Below are positions 1 through 8,077 of a stretch of 22,379 nucleotides of DNA, in pieces. Below the pieces are notes generated by a model that saw nothing but the letters and a program-made list of their open reading frames with translations, had not been told where the DNA came from and did no database searches. Origin of the DNA: an uncultured Allobaculum sp. (GTDB lineage Bacteria > Bacillota_I > Bacilli_A > Erysipelotrichales > Erysipelotrichaceae); the NCBI GenBank assembly GCA_910579655.1, contig CAJTVE010000052.1:1-22379 (forward strand), read 5' to 3'. Position numbers and translations under genes: made by a program. The stretch's first letter is position 1. Each line of letters starts with the position of its first letter.

Positions 1-78
1 GCTTCTTTCAAAGTACTGTTGCCAGTTGACCCCTTGCCTCAGGCTAATGGTTAGCGGTTGCGATGATACGCTCCCATA

Positions 79-582
79 GTGGACTTTCACCACCTAGATG
101 TGTGCCATGCCGGGCACACTGAAAAAACCGCCCAGGAGATGCTGAGCGGCGTTAGAACCATCAGAAACTGGCTTGGATCAACTAGGTTCAAAAAAATCTT
201 CAATGTTATTTTGACCGATCGTGGATCTGAATTTACTAAAGCAGACGAAATTGAAAGACTGGGCATTAAAATCTTCTACTGTGATCCAATGCACTCGTCT
301 CAAAAAGCCGAAGTTGAGAAAAACCATACTCTGCTGCGATATATTTGTCCTAAAGAGACTGATTTACGTCAATTAGGACTCTTATCACAGCAGGATTTGA
401 ATCTGATTTTCTCGCATATTAACTCATATCGGAGAATTCATAAATTCAATAAAACCCCGATTGAAAACATCGTCTTCATTCTCAACGATGAATCCCTTCC
501 AAAAGATCTTTGTATTGAGAGAGTAGACAATGACGAAGTTCTGCTTCGGCCATCATTAATCAAAAAACAGACCAAAAATTAG
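79..582 (+). pseudogene. IS30-family transposase, C-terminal fragment
   Basis: This is the C-terminal part of a DDE transposase of the IS30 family, which would move an insertion sequence by cut-and-paste or copy-paste transposition. Visible are the second catalytic Asp in the ILTDRGSEF motif (D47), the CDP...SSQK block, and a Glu in AEVEKNH (about E80) that fits the last acidic residue. After it comes the usual PKETD...SYRRIHKFNKTP tail. Whole IS30 transposases are about 310-390 residues, and here only 167 remain. The DNA-binding N-terminus and the first catalytic Asp are missing. An in-frame TGA at 64-66 lies upstream, and the bases before that do not read as transposase in the frame checked, so the element is truncated rather than cut by the window edge. 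The GTG at 79 is only the first possible start and no ribosome binding site was seen. It is almost certainly inactive. Confidence 0.85.
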
Positions 583-637
583 AAGTTTGACCCGCTAAAA
601 CCTGAAACCAGATATACTGAGGGTGAGCAAACTGATG

Positions 638-697
638 AAGAGCAGTTGGAATTAATTCCTTCAAAAGGAAAATTTTTACCCACAACTGCTCTTTTTG
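638..697 (+). terminator. Hairpin with T-run downstream of the transposase fragment
   Basis: An 11-bp perfect stem (AAGAGCAGTTG at 638-648 with CAACTGCTCTT at 683-693) closes a 34-nt A/T-rich loop and is followed by TTTG. It fits a rho-independent terminator on the plus strand, although the loop is long. It could also be part of the decayed element end. Confidence 0.55.
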
Positions 698-788
698 TCG
701 TGTTTTCCTAATGTTACTTAGGCCTCTCTATTGTATCAAATTGGAATTTATCTATGGCTTTTCGGACGTTTTATTTTATAAATTAGCT

Positions 789-816
789 CTTACTTCTTCG
801 TTTTTGAAGGAGTAAG
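789..816. repeat. Short inverted repeat (hairpin) in decayed region
   Basis: CTTACTTCTTC (789-799) pairs with GAAGGAGTAAG (806-816) with one G-U pair and a six-base T-rich loop. A second inverted pair, TTCCAA (817-822) and TTGGAA (845-850), lies beside it. Both are just downstream of the stop of the minus-strand remnant at 870-1207, so they may be the remains of its terminator. Confidence 0.4.
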
Positions 817-869
817 TTCCAATCGAAAAAATCGGCTTTAAGGGTTGGAATTTACTATTTCAATTTACG

Positions 870-1207
870 TTAGCGGGTGTACTCCCCTAAAGACTGGGCT
901 TTGTTTTTACTGTAGTACAGTTTGCCTTCTACGCCGCCTATGCCATGGATCCTCAAAGGGCAGTCCCCCATATTTTTTTGTCATCGCTGCCTAATTTATC
1001 ATAGCCATAGTCAGCTAACCATTGATTGAAATAGGTTCCCCACTTATGGCCCGCTTACTGCAATGTTTCCATAGCCTGGATTTTATGAAAAAGCATATGT
1101 GGAATTAGCTGCAAGGAGCTCATCCGTGTTGATCAGTTCATTGATCACCTTCGTATCCGTCTCATTGACGATAGCAGCTGATGCTAATTTTAAAATTGAT
1201 ATAGTCA
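870..1207 (-). pseudogene. Frameshifted remnant of an unrecognised gene
   Basis: Three protein-like stretches follow each other on the minus strand but in different frames. The first starts at an ATG at 1207 (MTISILKLASAA...) and runs 41 codons to TAA. The middle one reads HKWGTYFNQWLADYGYDK at roughly 1045-975. The last reads IHGIGGVEGKLYYSKNK...SLGEYTR and stops with TAA at 870-872. Their composition is that of real protein, unlike random frames, and the joins need at least two frameshifts. I do not recognise the family. The neighbouring IS30 fragment and repeats suggest that this whole stretch is decaying mobile or accessory DNA. The original gene could also have begun further upstream. 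Confidence 0.4.
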
Positions 1208-1222
1208 TCCTCCATTTTTCTA

Positions 1223-1257
1223 TAGTATAGGAGCGCCGATAGTATAGGAGCGCCGAT
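1223..1257. repeat. 17-bp perfect tandem repeat, two copies
   Basis: The unit TAGTATAGGAGCGCCGA occurs twice head to tail (1223-1239 and 1240-1256), with the next T also conserved. It lies between the decayed minus-strand gene and the helicase and has no evident coding role. Confidence 0.85.
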
Positions 1258-1537
1258 TTTGCAAGATTGGCCAGAATGGATAAAGCGATGAGGTGCAGAT
1301 TGGATCCAGAGACCTTCTCCTATCAAGAAATCTGTTCCGTACAAATGACCTGCTCTTTTCAAAAGTAACTTGTTCAAGAGCTATTCCAAAAAAATTTTCA
1401 AAAAATAGAAGCAGCCCCAAAAATCCGCGTATATACAAGTACCAAGATTAAGGTACTCTGCTGCTCAATTGAACTTTGTCAATTGAAAACCGAGTATTTG
1501 CTTGGCCATTAAGAATATAGAGGGGAAAATAACATCC
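1258..1537. other. Intergenic region upstream of the helicase
   Basis: No convincing gene is present. The frames that are open on the minus strand (about 70 codons) lack a ribosome binding site and recognisable motifs. Near the helicase two copies of the palindrome TCAATTGA occur at 1465-1472 and 1479-1486, and an AGTACC...GGTACT pair sits at 1438-1457. These are the only candidates for regulatory sites. No clear -35/-10 pair was found. Confidence 0.4.
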
Positions 1538-4084
1538 ATGAATCCTTTAATCAAAAATTTGGATTTCGACTTTGAAGCAGCCAAACAACAGCTGACTCAT
1601 ATTGCGAAAAGCGTTCTTGAATCCAGAGAGCCGCTTGAAGAACGTGTTGAAGATCTGAAGAAAACATATAATCAGACCATTCAGGAGACAATCGCCAGAA
1701 TAAATGTCAGCGATTTCCAGGCCATTCCAGGCTTTAAAGATACCGTCAGATCCCATATGCTTACAAACCATACAATCAATAGTCATTCGGTTGCGGAAGA
1801 CAAAGCCGTATTGGCTTATTGGAAACAACTGGCCATTGAAGAACAACTATCTATTCTCAAGTGTTTAAAGCATAAACGAGCTCAGAAGATCGTTCGCGCT
1901 TGTGCATTGGCAGATACAGACTGCCAGCGCAAGCTAAAAGAACTTTCTCATCAAGATTCTTGTGACATCATCACTGCGATGCTGGACAATGAGCTGTTCG
2001 ATCAACTTTTAACAAATTGTATCGATGATCTTGCCTGCAATCAAAGACTCGAGATGTATCGAAATGTTGTCCGAACAAAAAACATTCCTGAATATGTCAA
2101 ACGGGTCGAAAATTATGATGCCTGGCTGACAAACTCACATTATCGTCGCCATTTAAAAAATGATGAAGACTTGTTGGATATGTCACCTGCGAACGCTGCC
2201 GATATCCTCTACTCTATTCGCCATGTATTTGAATTAGACGAAGAATGTGGGGGAACGATGCCAATTTATCTTGATGCTTTAGAGTTCTGGGCCCAGCTGA
2301 TGTTGGATGCCGCTGTTGAAGCAGGTCTCAAAGGCACAGAACAAGAGTTCTTTTTAGAGCAGGCTGACGAAGAGCTCCGTTTTGCTGATCTCTATTCTGA
2401 CCACGATTGGTTATATTCCCATCCTGAGTACAGCGATCAGGACATTTTAGCCGATCTACAATGCAATCCTCACTATAAAGAGGTCTGGCAGCGCTGGAAT
2501 ACGCTTAAACAAACGCTGGTTTCTAAACTGACCAGCCTGCCTGCTTTGCCGAATCGGTATCCAAAAGCTAGATCTATGGATCGCCGAGTGATGATTCATG
2601 TAGGTCTGACAAATTCTGGCAAAACCTATCAAGCCATTCTGGCTTTAAAAAATGCAAAAACCGGTATTTATTGTGCACCGTTACGTCTGTTAGCCGCCCA
2701 GACTTATACCGATCTTCAAGAAAGCGGCCTTCATACTTCGCTCATCACTGGTGAAGAACAAAATATCGATAATCAGGCCACTCATGTCGCTTCGACCGTT
2801 GAAACGTCCGATCTCAATCATGTTTACGACGTAGCGGTGATTGATGAATGTCAGATGATTTTTGACTTAGACCGCGGTGGTTTTTGGACAGAAGCCATTC
2901 TTGGTCTGCAGGCTCACGAGCTTCATTTATGCACGGCACCCGAAGGATTACAAACACTGGTTTCCTTGATCGAAAGTTGCGGGGACAGTTATGAAATCAT
3001 TAGACACGAGCGAATGACACCTCTCATGCAACAGCCATCACCAGATCTCAGCCACCCACAACCAGGCGACGCTTATATCGTCTTTTCTAAAACAGCGGTA
3101 TTTGCGGTGGCTGCCGAGCTGGAAGAAAAAGGAATGGTCTGCGCTAAGCTGTTTGGATCTCTGCCATATGAGACCAAGCAGCTGGAAGCCAAACGCTTTG
3201 CCTCTGGTCGGGCACCGGTACTGGTCGCTACCGATTGTATTGGAATGGGTATGAATCTTCCCATTTCGCGAATCATCTTTTTAGAAGATGAAAAATATGA
3301 TGGCCATAGCCGCCGCACTCTTTACCCAAGTGAAATTGCGCAAGTTGCAGGCCGGGCCGGCCGGTATGGAATTTATGAGAATGGTATTTTTTGCCTGCCC
3401 CATCAAAGCAAAGGTCAGAAAAAGAAGCTGCGCGAATATTTAGAACGCAAATCAGACAATTCGCAATCGCCCGTTGTTGGGCCTCCTCGTTTTTTATACA
3501 CAATGCCAGGGCGTTTATCGGAAAAACTGGAAATTTGGAAAACGGAGAGTAAAGTCGATTCCGCATTCGTCCAGCAAAACGTATCCGCAGATATTCTGAA
3601 AGCCAGAGAGGCCGAAAAATGTCTCAGCAATGAAAATCTCGCGGCTGTTTTTAGTACGATGACATTTAATTTTGAAAATACTACCCTTCATGAATATTGG
3701 ATTGCGTTGATGAAAGCCGGTATTGGCAAAGATATCCAAAAGATGCGGCCGGATCATTATCGCGGCTACGAAAATACTCTGAATCATCATGATATTGACA
3801 GTCTGACCACTCTGTTTGCGTTATGGGACCTTTATTATCAATATGCCCGTATGTCAGAATCCACTTTCGAACAAGAATACGCTCAACAAAAGCGGCATAA
3901 AATCGCTCATACGATCGCAAGCCTTCTTCTTCAACCGTCTAAGGGCAGAACTTGTAAATACTGTGGCAAGAAGCTGTCCTGGAATTATCCCTATAGTATG
4001 TGTCAAAAATGCCATGACGAGATTTACGGGCCATCTCCTGACGACGATGACTTTGATTTTGACGATGAGCCCAGCTGGTGGTAG
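1538..4084 (+). CDS. SUV3-type ATP-dependent RNA helicase with C-terminal zinc knuckle
   Basis: This is a superfamily 2 helicase of the SUV3 type, expected to unwind RNA duplexes using ATP in the cytoplasm. The core holds the SUV3-like Walker A GLTNSGKT (residues 356-363), the Walker B/DEAD-box variant DECQ (436-439) followed by RGGFWTEAILGL, the LATDCIGMGMNLP-like motif V region, and motif VI QVAGRAGRYG from residue 602. About 350 mostly helical, charged residues precede the core. The C-terminus has a CxxC-x12-CxxC zinc knuckle (C806, C809, C822, C825) and an acidic tail ending in SWW. I chose ATG 1538 because AGGGG lies upstream (12-nt spacing). A TTG at 1502 would add 12 residues but has no ribosome binding site. 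The 848 residues are long for the family. It stands alone on the plus strand beside decayed DNA. The partner nuclease and RNA target are unknown. Confidence 0.85.
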   Translation: MNPLIKNLDFDFEAAKQQLTHIAKSVLESREPLEERVEDLKKTYNQTIQETIARINVSDFQAIPGFKDTVRSHMLTNHTINSHSVAEDKAVLAYWKQLAIEEQLSILKCLKHKRAQKIVRACALADTDCQRKLKELSHQDSCDIITAMLDNELFDQLLTNCIDDLACNQRLEMYRNVVRTKNIPEYVKRVENYDAWLTNSHYRRHLKNDEDLLDMSPANAADILYSIRHVFELDEECGGTMPIYLDALEFWAQLMLDAAVEAGLKGTEQEFFLEQADEELRFADLYSDHDWLYSHPEYSDQDILADLQCNPHYKEVWQRWNTLKQTLVSKLTSLPALPNRYPKARSMDRRVMIHVGLTNSGKTYQAILALKNAKTGIYCAPLRLLAAQTYTDLQESGLHTSLITGEEQNIDNQATHVASTVETSDLNHVYDVAVIDECQMIFDLDRGGFWTEAILGLQAHELHLCTAPEGLQTLVSLIESCGDSYEIIRHERMTPLMQQPSPDLSHPQPGDAYIVFSKTAVFAVAAELEEKGMVCAKLFGSLPYETKQLEAKRFASGRAPVLVATDCIGMGMNLPISRIIFLEDEKYDGHSRRTLYPSEIAQVAGRAGRYGIYENGIFCLPHQSKGQKKKLREYLERKSDNSQSPVVGPPRFLYTMPGRLSEKLEIWKTESKVDSAFVQQNVSADILKAREAEKCLSNENLAAVFSTMTFNFENTTLHEYWIALMKAGIGKDIQKMRPDHYRGYENTLNHHDIDSLTTLFALWDLYYQYARMSESTFEQEYAQQKRHKIAHTIASLLLQPSKGRTCKYCGKKLSWNYPYSMCQKCHDEIYGPSPDDDDFDFDDEPSWW

Positions 4085-4195
4085 ATGTCGCAAGAAGACA
4101 GAAATCAATCAACATCGATCTCATAAACTTATCGTTCTGTTTATCTTAGGGATCTTGAGCGATGCTTGTCCTGATGATGCGGAATTGTCATTTAA

Positions 4196-4228
4196 AAATC
4201 CCGGCGTTTCTGTCTTGCCGGGATTTTG
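4196..4228. terminator. Bidirectional rho-independent terminator
   Basis: AAAATCCCGGC (4196-4206) pairs perfectly with GCCGGGATTTT (4218-4228) around an 11-nt loop. The A/T tails on both sides let it stop the helicase transcript from the left and the deoC transcript from the right, which converge here. Confidence 0.85.
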
Positions 4229-4263
4229 TACTGATTTAGGATTGTCAGAAAATTCTGAAAACT

Positions 4264-4953
4264 CTATTTCTGGTTTCTGACTTTGAGTTCTTCAAGGATT
4301 TTGAGGGATGAACTGGTTCCGATGCGGGTTGCTCCAGCATCAATCATCGCAAGGCAGGTATCCAGATCCCGGATGCCGCCGGCGGCTTTGACCTGAACGT
4401 TCGGGCCGCAGTTTTCTTTCATCAGGCGCACATCTTCCAGTACGGCCCCAGAAGGTCCAAAGCCGGTAGAAGTCTTGATAAAGTCCGGGCCAACTTTTGC
4501 GGCGATGCCGGCCAGCTGCTTGATTTCTTCTGGTTCCAGATAGCAGTTTTCGAAAATGACTTTGCACAGGACATGGTTCTCACGGCAGATCTTCACAATC
4601 CGGCGCATTTCTTCTTCCAGATAGTCCCAGTCATGCATTTTCGCTTTGCCGATATGGATGACATAGTCGATTTCATCTGCTCCATTTTCAATGGCTTTGG
4701 CCGTTTCAAAACATTTGGTGTCCAGATCACTTTGTCCTAACGGAAAAGAGATCGCAGCTCCAACATGGACTGGACTGTTGGCAAGCTGTTTTTTGCAGAA
4801 GGAAGTCCATTGGGAATTGATCGCCACCATGGCAGCGCCAATCTGATCTGCTTCCTTGCATAAACGAATCAGATCTTCATCCATTCCATAGGGCTTGAGG
4901 TAAGTGTGGTCAAAATATGCGGCCAGTGTTTTTGCATCAAGTGTGTTTGGCAT
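4264..4953 (-). CDS. deoC: Deoxyribose-phosphate aldolase
   Basis: DeoC is a cytosolic class I aldolase that splits 2-deoxyribose 5-phosphate into glyceraldehyde 3-phosphate and acetaldehyde, at the end of deoxynucleoside breakdown. The 229-residue length is normal. The Schiff-base lysine is K160 in FIKTSTGF, the proton-relay lysine is K189 in VKAAGGIRD, and D96 in EIDYVIHIG fits the conserved aspartate. FDHTYLKP (14-21) is the usual N-terminal signature. AAAGGAG lies six to seven bases before the ATG at 4953. No other deo gene (deoD, deoA, deoB, nupC) is adjacent, so it appears to be a single-gene unit facing the helicase and sharing its terminator. Confidence 0.96.
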   Translation of the reverse strand: MPNTLDAKTLAAYFDHTYLKPYGMDEDLIRLCKEADQIGAAMVAINSQWTSFCKKQLANSPVHVGAAISFPLGQSDLDTKCFETAKAIENGADEIDYVIHIGKAKMHDWDYLEEEMRRIVKICRENHVLCKVIFENCYLEPEEIKQLAGIAAKVGPDFIKTSTGFGPSGAVLEDVRLMKENCGPNVQVKAAGGIRDLDTCLAMIDAGATRIGTSSSLKILEELKVRNQK

Positions 4954-5107
4954 ACAGGCTCCTTTTTGTCATGCATCTTTTGGATGCCTGGCTTCGATGT
5001 ATCGTTATCTTCTATTATGGCAGACGGGAATCAAAAAGATCAGTTCAATTTCCTGCATGATGTTGTGCAAAAAGCCGATCTGTTTTCAGGTGAATTGGTT
5101 TTCATTC

Positions 5108-5142
5108 AAAAAGACCTGAACATTCAATGGAACATTCAGGTC
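5108..5142 (-). terminator. Terminator of the NlpC/P60-like lipoprotein gene
   Basis: GACCTGAA (5113-5120) and TTCAGGTC (5135-5142) form an 8-bp stem. Reading on the minus strand the stem is followed by TTTTTG. It lies just after the stop at 5157. Confidence 0.75.
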
Positions 5143-5156
5143 GATTTGGATTTGAT

Positions 5157-6080
5157 TCACTCGTGCGGCTGCAAAGAGGATTCAGAGAAAATCATAGATG
5201 GATCGTCGTAGAGAAAGTCCACAACTTCAGCGGTTGTCATTTCACGCAGATGATCAGGATCCGGCAGGGCTTCTTCACTGAAGCGAAACTGGTCATAGTC
5301 AAGAAACGAAGAATCGGCCAGTGGATCCCAGCCATTATTCTGGTACAGCAGGGCTGTTTCATAGGCAATCCCTTCTGTTCCAGACATGCGTACCCCAGGA
5401 GGAGAACTATGCACCATTAAAACGCTGCCATCTTCAAACTGGCCTAACGCAATGTAGACATGGCCTTCTTCGCTCATGATATCGCCAGGCAGAATTTCAC
5501 TGACCTCTTTGGCCTCCCGCCGCTGGCCAAGATTGAGTCCGCTTAAAAATTCGTCGGACTGATCAGATTTGACCACGTAATCCCGTTTGTCATCGAGCGT
5601 ATTATAGAGCACCCAGCCTAAATAGCCGGAGCAGTCCAGGCCATTGTGGATTTCGTAGGCGTGATCTTCTGCAATATACCCATCGAGGTTTTCTTCATAG
5701 AACGTTTTCCAGCCTGGTGCCATTCCCAGCGTATTGGCCTCCATACCGCCGGCGGTGTCTTCTTCATTCCAGCCGCCACCCCACACATAGAGCACCTGAT
5801 CTTTTGGCCGCAAAGCCGTGCGTAAAAAATCTGTCAAGGTCGGTTTTTGTTCTTCTGGTTTCTGGCTTGTATATTCAGACTGACTGGAAGCCTGTGAAGA
5901 AGTTGAGAGTGAGGATTCCTTATTCGAGGAATCAGAGAGCGTTGAAATGGTCATGGAATTTACCTCGCAGCCTGCAAGGGAAACACTCAGGGGCATCAGA
6001 AGAGCCAGATAAGTGAGTCGACGACAGGTCTGCAGGCGATGAGAAATTCTTGTTTGTATCTGATTCAAAATGTTGTGCAT
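5157..6080 (-). CDS. NlpC/P60-like cell-wall hydrolase lipoprotein
   Basis: This is probably a secreted, lipid-anchored cysteine peptidase or amidase acting on peptidoglycan. The N-terminus has a basic segment, a hydrophobic stretch (about 21-37) and a lipobox LAGC with Cys38. A Ser/Gln-rich linker covers about 45-80. The catalytic region shows LYVWGGGW (97-104), then GLDCSGY with Cys150 as the likely nucleophile, and EEGHVYIALG with His207 as the likely base. H224 in MVHSSPPG may be the third polar residue. This order (YxWGG, DCSG, GHV) is typical of NlpC/P60, but the exact subfamily and bond cleaved cannot be told. AAGGAAG lies about 11 bases before the ATG. It follows the serine hydrolase gene on the same strand, after a hairpin that leaves little room for a separate promoter. 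Confidence 0.8.
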   Translation of the reverse strand: MHNILNQIQTRISHRLQTCRRLTYLALLMPLSVSLAGCEVNSMTISTLSDSSNKESSLSTSSQASSQSEYTSQKPEEQKPTLTDFLRTALRPKDQVLYVWGGGWNEEDTAGGMEANTLGMAPGWKTFYEENLDGYIAEDHAYEIHNGLDCSGYLGWVLYNTLDDKRDYVVKSDQSDEFLSGLNLGQRREAKEVSEILPGDIMSEEGHVYIALGQFEDGSVLMVHSSPPGVRMSGTEGIAYETALLYQNNGWDPLADSSFLDYDQFRFSEEALPDPDHLREMTTAEVVDFLYDDPSMIFSESSLQPHE

Positions 6081-6105
6081 GTCTTCTCACTTCCTTTCTG
6101 ATCGC

Positions 6106-6135
6106 AAAAACCTCCGCCCAAAAGAGCGAAGGCTT
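6106..6135 (-). terminator. Terminator or attenuator between the two cell-wall genes
   Basis: On the minus strand CCTTCGC (6132-6126) pairs with GCGGAGG (6117-6111), with one G-U pair, and is followed by TTTTTG. Only about 25 bases separate the T-run from the next start codon (6080), so transcripts of the lipoprotein must pass through this hairpin unless a promoter lies inside the start region. Confidence 0.7.
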
Positions 6136-6182
6136 CAATAGGATGTAATCTTTGAATGTTTTTATAGATTGCTTTCGAAAAC

Positions 6183-7613
6183 TCAGACCGCCAGGCTCTG
6201 AATTTGAGAACTGTCCTGGGCAGAGTCAGAAGTCTGCGATTGGCTCGAAGAGCTTTCCGGTTCGGCAACTGGAGCCTGCGTTTCAGGAACAACCTCTGGC
6301 TGAACCGTTTCAGAACTCTGGGCCGAACTTTCGTCGCCGCCAAGCTCTTTCTGAATGGCTTCGGACATTTTCTTCTTCTGCTCTTCAGTCATTTCCGGCA
6401 GTTTCTGGCCATCTGGACCATCACGGTCTTCAATGACATCAGGCGGTGTCGACATCTGGGCATTGAGTTCGAGATAAGGAGTCATGTCGTAAGCAGAATA
6501 GACTCCACTGTAGTAGCGGTTGGTGAAATAGGATAACACCATGGCGCCGACTTCTCCTAAAATATCCAGGCCATCTTTTTTTGAGGCACAGGAGTAAATC
6601 GATAAGGTGAAAGGCGGAGTTCCATTATAAATGCCGACCGCATTGCGGACTTCATTGATATTTCCAATTTTCTGAATATACGTGCCTGGTACATCCCGGT
6701 TGAGGAACGTGTTATAGGCGGTGTACTGCAGCCAGTATTTCAGATCGTTAAACGTTCCTGGTGTTTCATAGATATACTTTAACAGCCGCATCATGTAGTC
6801 AGCGTTAATCAGGTTTTCGGATTCAATATAGAAATCTGAGGTCTGTGGAACACTGGCATATTTGGCGACAATTTCTTTGAAGGCTGTATAGCCGCCAATG
6901 TTGGAATATAACATATGGCCGGCGATGTTATCCGAATATAACAGGGCAGCTTCCAGAAGTTCATCAATCTGAATTTTGTCACCGACTTTGTATTTCCGGT
7001 GAATTGGCTGATTGAGGTTTTCATCATCCTCTTCTTCCCGCATTTCTTCGGTATAGACGAGGGTATCGCTCGGGTTAATACGACCGGCCGCAATCTCTTC
7101 ATAGTAGTAAACACAAAGAGGGAGTTTATAGGTCGATGCTGCCGTAAAGTTCTGGCGGGCGTTGTTGGATTCAACCGTTTCACCGGTCACCAGATCTTGA
7201 ATTGCCCAGGAGACTTTGGTCGGATCAATGCCTTTATTGGTCAGGTAGTCATTGATCTGAACTTTCAGATCCGCCAGAGAGTTATCTTCAAACATCGCTT
7301 CCATGGTCGTTTTTGCGGCAGCCAGTCTGACTAAAGCCGGACTTGGATCAGCCGCAACGCTTGCGGTAATCTGGGTGGTATTCGAAATCGAACCGGATGT
7401 ACTGGAGGAGGTGGAGGAAGAATCAGCAATGGTTTCACTGACCTTCTCTTTATTTCCGGAGCGGAACATGTTCACAACTCCGTACACGGAAAAACAGGCC
7501 GTGCAGACAATTGCCAGCGCGACAACAATTACAATCCCCAGTCGGACAGGGTCGTATCTAAGTCTTCTTTTTTTCTTCTTGCGCTTTTTGCGCATGTTCT
7601 TCGTATCAGCCAT
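6183..7613 (-). CDS. Membrane-anchored serine hydrolase (class A beta-lactamase fold)
   Basis: This is a predicted serine hydrolase of the beta-lactamase/PBP fold, held at the outer face of the membrane. A very basic start (residues 7-20, RKKRKKKK) leads to one transmembrane helix (about 24-47), then a Ser/Thr-rich linker (60-85). The hydrolase motifs are S160-T-Y-K163 (SxxK), S227-D-N229 (SDN) and K315-I-G317 in place of KTG. The C-terminal 70 or so residues are Ser/Glu/Gln-rich and disordered. I saw no class A omega-loop ExxxN, so a cell-wall or regulatory role is more likely than drug resistance. I took the ATG at 7613 because a TATAAT box sits inside the longer open frame (which reaches 7763) and that extension is unlike protein. 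No Shine-Dalgarno precedes either start. It lies upstream of the lipoprotein gene and may be cotranscribed with it. Confidence 0.85.
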   Translation of the reverse strand: MADTKNMRKKRKKKKRRLRYDPVRLGIVIVVALAIVCTACFSVYGVVNMFRSGNKEKVSETIADSSSTSSSTSGSISNTTQITASVAADPSPALVRLAAAKTTMEAMFEDNSLADLKVQINDYLTNKGIDPTKVSWAIQDLVTGETVESNNARQNFTAASTYKLPLCVYYYEEIAAGRINPSDTLVYTEEMREEEDDENLNQPIHRKYKVGDKIQIDELLEAALLYSDNIAGHMLYSNIGGYTAFKEIVAKYASVPQTSDFYIESENLINADYMMRLLKYIYETPGTFNDLKYWLQYTAYNTFLNRDVPGTYIQKIGNINEVRNAVGIYNGTPPFTLSIYSCASKKDGLDILGEVGAMVLSYFTNRYYSGVYSAYDMTPYLELNAQMSTPPDVIEDRDGPDGQKLPEMTEEQKKKMSEAIQKELGGDESSAQSSETVQPEVVPETQAPVAEPESSSSQSQTSDSAQDSSQIQSLAV

Positions 7614-7622
7614 ACCATGTAT

Positions 7623-7651
7623 ATTATAAGATGTAAAATAAGAGTCAATCC
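7623..7651 (-). promoter_or_regulatory. Candidate promoter of the serine hydrolase gene
   Basis: A perfect TATAAT reads on the minus strand at 7628-7623, nine bases before the ATG at 7613. The -35 is unclear: TTGACT is present but spaced only 14 bases, while GATTGA is spaced 16. Transcription would start about three bases before the start codon. Confidence 0.5.
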
Positions 7652-8077
7652 CGCCAGCCAGATCCAAACCAAAAAACTGACCAAAATACGAGGGAACAAA
7701 CAAACTGTACAGCCTTTTCAAAAAAGAAAAGCAATTTTCATCTTTTAAGGCATCAATTTGCATTCTTTGTTTACTCTTGTCTGCCTTTTGCTTTCATCCC
7801 AGCTCCCTTTATCATCTTTTTATTCAAAAATTACAATCTGTATAAGACTGTTCGAGAGTGGAACCTGTCCGTTTTCTTTTTTCAGCACCCTCCAGTATTT
7901 TTCCCTTTCTACCCTTCTGCTTTTCTGACTTCTGGCCAGCTGGCTTAGAAATGATATTAAACAGTTAATAGTTTGATGGCGATGGATTTAGAGTGGTCTT
8001 AAACTAAGGCTCATTTTTTACCAGTCAAGATTAAAAGGGCCGTTTATCGAAAGCATCCAACGCGCGGTCTTCAAAAT
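7652..8077. other. Intergenic region between aminopeptidase and serine hydrolase
   Basis: No gene is supported. The minus-strand frame that continues from the serine hydrolase to 7763 has no ribosome binding site and poor composition. No U-tailed terminator was found after the aminopeptidase stop at 8078, so its transcript may run into this region. The stretch is A/T-rich and otherwise featureless to my reading. Confidence 0.4.

Noticed and set aside
1162..1438. Two overlapping minus-strand open frames of about 70 codons
   Set aside because: No ribosome binding site, no family motif, and both read through the 17-bp tandem repeat.
3816..4280. Open frame of 154 codons overlapping the helicase end
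   Set aside because: It overlaps the zinc-knuckle coding region in another frame, runs through the terminator at 4196-4228 and has no ribosome binding site.
6183..7613. Call as an antibiotic-resistance beta-lactamase
   Set aside because: The KTG motif is KIG, the omega-loop Glu motif was not found, and the protein is membrane-anchored with disordered ends.
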